Assembly (NCBI GenBank): GCA_035048815.1
Contig: JAUCBN010000036.1
Location: 9,496,001 to 9,560,000, forward strand
DNA length: 64,000 bases
Reading direction: 5' to 3'
From: Abelmoschus esculentus
Lineage: Eukaryota; Streptophyta; Magnoliopsida; Malvales; Malvaceae
Part shown: piece after piece, positions 59,001 to 64,000 of the stretch
Position numbering within the stretch: position 1 is the first letter of the stretch
Layout of the letters: every line of letters starts with the position of its first letter
Made by a program: the position numbers and the translations under genes
The notes under the pieces: generated by a model
The model's input: only the letters and a program-made list of their open reading frames with translations
What the model was told of the DNA's origin: nothing
Databases searched by the model: none

Positions 59001-59760
59001 CTTTTTATGATTTATTGTTGGGTTGGACTTTATTATATTTGGATATTATTTCAGTATGTTTGGTAATAATTATTTTAAGCGATTTATTCTAGTCTTTTGT
59101 TTTTAATAAAACCTACCTTGCGAATCAAGTTTTATATTGTGAACCCTAACGTTTATTCTAAGAAATTAGATAAATTTTGGGGGTTACATTAAAGGTGTAT
59201 TTCCCCATTGGTATATGTATCTGTAGACTGTATAATCACATATTCAATAGTAGCTTATGTCATATTTTCTTTGTAGGTTTTACTGGTATCGATGATCCAT
59301 ACGAACCGACCCTGAATTGTGAGGTATATGCCTATAGTTGGGGAGCCTTTCTTGTTTGGAATAGACTCATATTTGTTCAAAGATACACCTAATATCCTTT
59401 ATGCTCCAAATGTGAAAAATTCAGCTGACACAAATCTTGAAATAGTTTCAAGACCGCCAGGCTTACTTGCTTGTGTGTTCTTGTGGATGGGTATGGTTAT
59501 GTGTATAAGATAAATGTCAAGGTCATACTTGAGAAAAGTTGTCAGAACGGCAACGCTTTCCACTTTGGTTTTCTTTGAATCTCATAATCCAACATTTAAA
59601 TTCTTCGAATCTCATAATCGAACATTTAAATTGAAGCTCAACCCTTCCCCCTATTTTGCAGTTAGAATTGCCACAAAAGAGAAACATCTGTGCTTCCCCG
59701 TGCAAAATGGCTGAAACTATGATATCATACCTGGAGGAGAAGGGGTATCTGCAGGCCTAA
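45206..59760 (+). CDS. APK: Adenosine-5'-phosphosulfate (APS) kinase gene, split by retrotransposon C
   Basis: APS kinase phosphorylates APS with ATP to make PAPS, the sulfate donor for sulfotransferases. Predicted coding exons: 45206-45305, 46081-46200, 46524-46673, 46777-46895, 46992-47075 plus 59194, 59277-59323, 59662-59760. They total 720 nt, 239 residues plus stop. All introns are GT-AG. Key motifs are the P-loop GLSGSGKST, LDGDN (followed by FRHVLN, where plant proteins usually have VRHGLN), ISPYRKDRDAC, CEARDPKGLYKLARAGKIKG, FTGIDDPYEP and a C-terminal YLEEKGYLQA. Exon 1 and the acceptor at 46080 were chosen because they give an open frame; they are the least certain part. No clear plastid transit peptide is visible. 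The 12.1-kb element in exon 5 should block a normal transcript unless it is spliced out. Confidence 0.85.
47076..48633 (+). repeat. 5' LTR of element C (1558 bp)
   Basis: It runs from TGTAACACCCCAAATCC to GGGGGTTACA. It is about 370 bp shorter than the 3' LTR because a block corresponding to about 58540-58960 is missing around 48390. It contains a TGACGTCA array at 47722-47830 and a CCGACCCG-rich stretch (47640-47720). The LTR ORFs at 47340-47972 have no protein support. Confidence 0.9.
47722..47830 (+). promoter_or_regulatory. TGACGTCA array in the 5' LTR of element C
   Basis: Four intact TGACGTCA octamers plus decayed ones (TGACGTTA, TGATGTTA, TGACATCA) and TTGACC/TTGACT words. The corresponding arrays are at 54249-54304 (four) and 57875-57975 (six plus a variant). 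Binding of plant bZIP TGA-type factors is inferred from the motif. Confidence 0.55.
48639..48651 (+). other. Primer binding site of element C
   Basis: TGGTATCAAAGCA, five bases after the 5' LTR. It has one change from the standard tRNA-Met-type TGGTATCAGAGCA. Confidence 0.85.
48839..49915 (+). pseudogene. Degenerate gag of element C
   Basis: The start MPPRRSTRLATGRGRGRGRG is followed by an acidic, glutamine-rich linker and the gag domain (VEYWLKKL, LNWEFFRQAFEDKYVGPEYL, MLVNDYEIEFLRLLQYAPGI). A CSFCKKCHSGEC segment then leads to the zinc knuckle CGSYDHRLRDC in the pol ORF. The whole gene is one frame with pol. Six in-frame stops lie at 49250, 49316, 49337, 49718, 49754 and 49790. Five are TAG; at 49316 the related gag of element A has glutamine (SLLQ), supporting CAG to TAG. 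The Arg-Gly start is probably RNA-binding. Confidence 0.88.
49916..53649 (+). pseudogene. Pol of element C, first copy (protease-RT-RNaseH-integrase)
   Basis: Open for 638 codons to 51832. Protease has LLDNGSTHSYV (about 50230; D-N-G instead of D-S/T-G). RT has LCIGYRKLNK (usual LCIDYR), SKIDLRSGYYQ, PFVLTNAPA (usual PFGLTNAPA) and catalytic FIDD at 51238-51249. RNase H starts VYSDASYTS (about 51680). A TGG to TAG stop at 51830 follows (element B still has TGG). Integrase has the HHCC region (about 52300-52420), SDRDPRF (52675) and the catalytic glutamate near 52786. A one-base deletion near 52545 shifts the frame; the second copy lacks it. The C-terminus has a 39-bp tandem duplication (KVLWCNRGLDE / RVLWRNRGLDE) after a TAG at 53434. 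Confidence 0.92.
53599..53611 (+). other. Polypurine tract before the middle LTR of element C
   Basis: AAGGGGGGGAGAG, one base before the LTR. The same tract occurs at 57244-57256 before the 3' LTR. Confidence 0.85.
53613..55487 (+). repeat. Middle LTR of element C (3' end missing)
   Basis: It starts TGAAACACCCC (TGTAAC with one change). It aligns with the 3' LTR up to AACGTTTATTCTA and lacks the last ~30 bases. It is joined there to RNase H sequence CTATGGAGAGAAG. It has a shorter TGACGTCA array (54249-54304). No gene is seen. Confidence 0.88.
55488..57243 (+). pseudogene. Second copy of the RNaseH-integrase segment of element C
   Basis: It begins inside RNase H (YGEKCYVFTDHKSLKYLL) with no start codon of its own. 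It is open from 55792 to 57081 for 429 codons: integrase HHCC region, SDRDPRF (about 56320), YHPQTDGQFE (about 56405) and the GPYRILRRVG chromatin-proximal tail. It lacks the frameshift of the first copy, so its integrase frame is intact. Without gag, protease and RT it could not be made in the normal way. A TAG at 55765 and another at 57079 are shared with the first copy. Confidence 0.88.
57258..59188 (+). repeat. 3' LTR of element C (1931 bp)
   Basis: It runs from TGTAACACCCCAAATCC to GGGGGTTACA and is the longest of the three LTRs. It has six TGACGTCA octamers and one TAACGTCA variant at 57875-57975. The right end touches the host TSD TTAAA at 59189. No gene is seen. Confidence 0.92.
59194..59760 (+). 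pseudogene. APK: 3' part of the APS kinase gene (end of exon 5, exons 6-7)
   Basis: After the right TSD comes a single G, then the intron donor GTGTAT at 59195, so only one base of exon 5 lies past the insertion. Exon 6 (59277-59323) encodes the rest of GFTGIDDPYEPTLNCE. Exon 7 (59662-59760) encodes LELPQKRNICASPCKMAE and the C-terminal YLEEKGYLQA with stop TAA at 59758-59760. The short, divergent link before SPCKMAE is usual for this family. Confidence 0.88.
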
Positions 59761-60076
59761 CAAGAGAGGAACCCTGCAGTTCCAGGTTGTTCTAATCACC
59801 TATAAAATCAATATGCTGGATCAATTAAAATTGATCTTCTCAAGATTGAGCATGCTTCTCGTTTCCTTCATAAGGAAACCTCTTGGTTCCTATATTTGTA
59901 TCCCGTTTCCGGCATCGAGGAAACTCCTCGTTTCCTTTTCCGTAGTTTACATCTTGTATTAGATAATTAATCACTTGATTAATGACTGTTTGTGTCCTTT
60001 ATCAGGACTTCTAAAAGCCTCATTGTTACATTGTTGTACGACATTGTATTTCATAGCTTTGTAATGATTGCTTTTC

Positions 60077-60082
60077 AATAAA
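60077..60082 (+). terminator. Possible polyadenylation signal of the APS kinase gene
   Basis: AATAAA about 320 bp after the stop codon, in a T-rich setting. It is the first good candidate downstream; plant signals are loose, so this is tentative. Confidence 0.4.
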
Positions 60083-61023
60083 AAGGCTATCTCAAGGTTT
60101 CACTGAAAGGAAATTATCTTCTGAATGTGTCTTAAAATTAGATTGGTGTTGCTTTCTATATTCCATTTCCCAAATCATTCCAAGTTTCAAACTGTGGTAC
60201 TCGGATTCAGGTGTGCCCGACAAAGGTATGTTTAATTCTTCTTTATTCAATTTTTTTATGACTGTAGATGATTCTTTGAATGTCATATCCGTACCATGTT
60301 CGAATATGCATTTTACACAAGTGTCGGATACGAATACTAAAGAAAAATGAAAAGCCTACCTAACATAAGATTCATTTACCTTGACTGGTTTACCTACGAG
60401 TTTCTCTTCCCTGTAGGGAATTCAACCATTGAAACCCAGCTGAGAAAAATACTCGTTTTTTACTGATTTGCATGGTATGCCAATTCAGCCTTGTTAGTAA
60501 AACTGAATTGTGGGTAAAATTGGAACATGCCTTAAAAGGTTGAACCTTGAAGTAAGTGAAACATGCCCATCTACCCATCTACCAGTCTAACCACTTACAC
60601 CTGCAGATAAAATATTCTGCAAAATTATTCCCTTTTGATGCAGAGACAACTGGTCTTTCCTATACGGCCAGAATCAGTATTGCATATATGAAGTTTCAAA
60701 CATCGGATTTGCTACGCATGAACCAAGGAGAATAAGCTCGGACTAAGGTATGTATGTTTATACTTTCATTGCTTGGGAAATTTCTGATTCAAAAATACAG
60801 AAAAAGTTTATACCTAACAACCAGACCGCAACTAGGAAAATACATTAAATCATGAATTTCTGCTAGTGGTTACCAAATTATTTGACAAAGTTAGAAAATG
60901 TTGATGGGAACAGATAAAAAAGCTTGAACTGCGGCAACAAACAGTACTATAAAACAACATTGTCTTAAAGAGATGGATACTTACAAATTCAGTAATGAAA
61001 GAAAAAGGAGAATAAAACGATGA
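60083..61023. other. Intergenic stretch, nothing recognised
   Basis: No conserved ORF, repeat end or RNA gene is recognised. Short ORFs (60092-60286, 60390-60578) look random. The base composition is less AT-rich than the right end of the window, so unrecognised untranslated exons of the flanking genes are possible. Confidence 0.4.
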
Positions 61024-61227
61024 TCAAATGAAGGCAAAAGTAAAAGCAATCTCTGGTCTTGCATGCCTATGAATGGACAGAAGGCAGACAACGAATGTCA
61101 TTGTGATGGAACTTGCAGCAGAACTCATAACATCAAAAGTTGCTGAGAACCGCCTCTCTTGCAGTTCCCAGAGAGTCTTAACAAACAATCCCATGCCATG
61201 GACCGCTATTCCCAGCACCACTGCCAT
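61024..61227 (-). CDS. Possible small hydrophobic protein, 67 residues, unrecognised
   Basis: I do not recognise this protein. The ATG at 61227 has a good plant context (AAAGATGGCA). A splice acceptor (TTTGGTTTCAG) lies eight bases before it, and a C/T-rich leader-like stretch lies at about 61300-61380, suggesting an intron in the 5' UTR. The product starts MAVVLGIAVHGMGLFVKTLW, has a second hydrophobic stretch SSAASSITMTFVVCLLSI and ends PEIAFTFAFI, so one to three membrane segments are possible. It could also be the first exon of a longer gene or a relic. Opposite-strand ORF 61073-61369 is less convincing. Confidence 0.4.
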   Translation of the reverse strand: MAVVLGIAVHGMGLFVKTLWELQERRFSATFDVMSSAASSITMTFVVCLLSIHRHARPEIAFTFAFI

Positions 61228-61548
61228 CTTTGGAACTGAAACCAAAGATTTCAAAAGAAATGATCACAGAATTATATTGATCAGAGAATTCAGAGAAAAC
61301 TCTTTCAGCTTTGAAGAAGGGGAGGAAATGGGGTCTAAAATGAGACTCAGAAATTTGGATCGCAAGTGAAGTTAAAAAAGAGAAACTATTAGATGGTTTT
61401 GACCCACCATGTTATTAATAGTCTCGGTCAATGTATGAATTTTATTGGTTAGAACCACAGATGTGCTGAGTCAGGTCCATCTAATAACTTTTTGAAGTTA
61501 TAGGGGTCGATTGGCTAACACTTTTTTTCATGGTTTGCTTGTTATAAA

Positions 61549-62628
61549 TAGGGGTAATAATCGGGTAAGAAATAATCGGAATTTGGAGATTCAAACCGAC
61601 AAATGTGAGAATAACCAAAATTTTCACTCATAAAGATGGAGAAAATTTTATCACTGAAGCTCAAATAGGGATGGGATAGAGATTGTTATATCCAAATCGT
61701 GGATAATCAAATCATACCCTATAAATCAATGTGAAGATCTCCAAAAACATTTGCAAGGATCCAAATATTTTACAAAGTTGGATGTCTCTAAAAAGATAAT
61801 TTATTATTTTTTAAATAAATTAATCTTTTATAACCTAAGTATCATTGACTTGAGTTTGAAAATTTTCCATAAATTTTATAAAATAATTAGAAAATAATTT
61901 ATAAATCGTTGTAAACTTAATTTACTCCAATTTTATTTAAAACATAGGGTGGTGGATCTTAATATATATTTTAAATAAATAAATTTTTGAATTTTTGAAA
62001 TGTCATAAAGATTTGGTAGCATTTTTCTTAAAAAATAATTTTAGCAGTTACTTAAAAAAATCATCAAAAATTCTACAAGATAAATCAAAGAGTGATCCTT
62101 ATATTTAAGTGAACAAAGATAAGATAAAATATTGTAGACTGTTTTTAAAAACAATAACGTCAACTTTATAAATCGGTCATAAATCCTACAAATAAAATTA
62201 AAATAGAATTTATATGGTTGTAAAAATATCGAATTTATTTTTTTTAAAGCAAACAATCTTGATTTGAAACTATATATTATTAGTTACATATTTTTAAATA
62301 GGTAGTGTAGATTGTCATGTTCCAATACTTAATAGTTTACTCGTGTTTTATATTTTAAAATAATTTATTTATTGTTGATAAAGTAAAAATTATTATTTAT
62401 GTTTATAAATATTAAAGATTTAATATTAAGTATTTGTTTTAGTGTATTAAATTTTGCTTATTTATCGGTATAGAAATTAATCGAAAATCATCGGAATTTA
62501 TAAGGGATGTATATGAAGATAAATAAATCCTCAAAACATTTAATGAGTTTCTCAAAACCGTACCTGAAAATATTAGGGATGGAATAAAGAATGTAAAATC
62601 GTCCCGATTCGACCTATTATCATTCCTA
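61549..62628. mobile_element. hAT-like non-autonomous element (1080 bp)
   Basis: Ends TAGGGGTAATAAT and, inverted, TAGGAATGATAAT. Flanks GTTATAAA (61541-61548) and ATTATAAA (62629-62636) form an 8-bp duplication with one change. Both ends carry CGGGTAAG / CCCGATTCG-like words. The interior is AT-rich with no transposase. It has the same end type as the element at 34229 but is not the same family. Confidence 0.75.
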
Positions 62629-62636
62629 ATTATAAA

Positions 62637-63078
62637 ATATAAGGGTAGTTTCGTCATTGTATAATTTCAAAGGTAACAGTTCTGGTTGCTTTCTCATTTT
62701 TCACTTTTGATGCTTTTCATGTCCCTTTTGTCATCTAATAACAAAATAGGTAAAGTTTGCATTCAACTATACAAATCTTCAGCTTTAAGTTTTAAAGACA
62801 AAGTGTATTCAATTAGATATTGATTGGATTAGTGACTTTAGGTTTATAATACACAAAACATGAAAAAAAAAATGAACTTATTGGAACATTAAAGGCTAAC
62901 AACTGATTTAGAAATACATTACTGACACACTAAAGGAACATGTTTTTAGAAAGTTATTATTTTCTTCAAACTTGGGTAAAACAATCCTCACAATTACAAG
63001 CATGTGATTTAGTATAATACAGTTGCAAAGTATGTCAGTTACAATGATAAAATATATTACAAATAAAAATTGAATAAT
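62637..63078. other. AT-rich intergenic stretch
   Basis: No ORF, repeat end or RNA gene is recognised here. Confidence 0.5.
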
Positions 63079-63985
63079 AAGGTTTAATTTAAAAATAGGT
63101 TTTTAAATTATTATTTTTTCTTTGAAATATGTGCTTAATGTTTTTTTTTGTTAAAATAAGTATCTAAAGTTTTATTATGTTTGTGTTTTAAGATAACATT
63201 GTTAAAAGAATTTGCTTAACTCAAAAATAGGTACCCAAATTATATATTTTTTAGATAAGTGCTTAATGATTTTTTAACTAAAATAGGTGTCTAAAATTTT
63301 ATTATGCAAGTGTTTTAAGGTAATAACGTTAAAAAATTATAAATCAATCATAATTTAACATGAGTCTATCTTAGTTCTTTTATAAATAAACTAAATAAAG
63401 GAAATTAATTTAAAAAAAATTAAAAATATTAAATTTTCTAAAAAAACTTTAAACCTCTAAACCTCCAAATCTCAAAATTGACACAACTACCATCATTGAT
63501 AGTCTTGTCGGATCATACCATCGTCGGTGGTCACAACTCATTTTTCCAATCACTTATCGCTGGTAACGACAAGAGGCATTGCAATCTAATGTTGAACGGC
63601 TAGAGCTTTTCGTATTCTTTGTTTGACGTCTAATTGAAATTTCTCATGTTGATTATTGATGATAGCGACAACGGGATCTGACAAGGCTATCAATGACATA
63701 GTGACACTAATTTTAGTTTTAAGTTCCGGGGCTTTTAAAGATTTTAACACTATTTTATGATTCTTTAAAAAATTAAATATTATTAATTTATTTTATTTTT
63801 ATTTATTTTTGATATAAAAAATAAAAATCGCATGTCAATTTATTGTTCATTGATTAATTTTTTAATAGTGTTATCTAAAAACGTTAATAAAATAAAATTT
63901 TATACACTTATTTCTGCCAAAACATTATTAGATAACTATTTAAAAAAATTATAATTTAAATACCTATATATATGTTAACCCTATT
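63079..63985. mobile_element. Inverted-repeat element with duplicated left arm
   Basis: A unit of about 120 bp starting AAAATAGGT (63094 and 63222, direct copies) with AAGTATCTAAAGTTTTATTA-like cores occurs a third time inverted at about 63840-63960. The outer ends AAGGTTTAATTT and, inverted, AGGGTTAACATAT are similar. The middle (about 63430-63720) is richer in GC and unrelated. This is the layout of a non-autonomous DNA transposon with long terminal inverted repeats. No TSD could be fixed, so the superfamily is open. Confidence 0.5.
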
Positions 63986-64000
63986 AATAACGATATTATT

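Larger units (their letters stand above)
47076..59188 (+). mobile_element. Ty3-type LTR retrotransposon 'C' with three LTRs, TSD TTAAA
   Basis: The 12.1-kb insertion is flanked by TTAAA (47071-47075 and 59189-59193). The order is: 5' LTR, primer site, gag, pol, middle LTR, a second RNaseH-integrase segment, 3' LTR. The unit 51844-55487 is repeated at 55488-59157; the junction shares CTA with both parents. The two copies differ by about 1% where compared. They share a TAG (52121 / 55765), a TAG before the pol tail (53434 / 57079) and a 39-bp tandem repeat, so duplication followed inactivation. Confidence 0.92.

Noticed and set aside
1..64000. tRNA, rRNA or snRNA genes
   Set aside because: No cloverleaf-type A/B boxes with matching stems or rRNA-like stretches were recognised by eye; the tRNA-like words found are retroelement primer sites.

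Overview
The window is nuclear DNA of a flowering plant, probably a eudicot; the family cannot be fixed from sequence alone. The evidence is nested LTR retrotransposons with plant-type primer sites (initiator tRNA-Met type and an Athila-type tRNA-Asp-like site), and one intron-containing host gene for adenosine-5'-phosphosulfate (APS) kinase whose nearest matches are plant proteins. Almost everything else is mobile DNA in various stages of decay.

Layout. 1-5314: reverse-strand Ty3-type element 'A' (gag-protease, primer site, about 3.4 kb LTR). 5315-5430: a small inverted gag fragment. 5431-11063: 5'-truncated Ty3-type element 'B' (protease-RT-RNaseH-integrase, LTR). 11064-11746: another LTR A fragment. 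11747-26089: reverse-strand element 'E' (gag remnant, primer site, LTR), its LTR split by Athila-like element 'F' (13710-24545; two 1198-bp LTRs, gag, pol, env-like ORF). 26090-28483: the 3' end of a second Athila-like element 'G'. 28484-36536: a Copia element broken by a solo LTR A (TSD TAAAA), a hAT-like MITE (8-bp TSD) and a 1-kb solo LTR (TSD TAGGT). 36537-44047: head-to-head LTR A fragments, one holding a 3.76-kb solo LTR 'D' (TSD ATTGA). 44048-45205: upstream region of the APS kinase gene, with a heat-shock-element-like array and a G-box. 45206-59760: the APS kinase gene, seven coding exons, split by element 'C' (47076-59188, TSD TTAAA). 59761-64000: 3' flank, a possible small reverse-strand gene, a second hAT-like element and an inverted-repeat element at the edge.

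The seven predicted APS kinase exons sum to exactly 240 codons if element C is ignored, so the gene looks intact apart from the insertion, which sits one base before a splice donor. Element C has three LTRs and a tandemly duplicated RNaseH-integrase-LTR tail; both tail copies carry the same stop codons, so the duplication came after the element had died.

The best candidates for undescribed structure are: a 3' module shared by Athila-like elements F and G (two hairpin-plus-polypurine tracts about 750 bp apart, flanking three copies of a bulged hairpin, with conserved spacing); clusters of 10-bp palindromes centred on TCGA in several unrelated LTR families; TGACGTCA arrays in the LTRs of B and C; and the heat-shock-element-like array upstream of the APS kinase gene.
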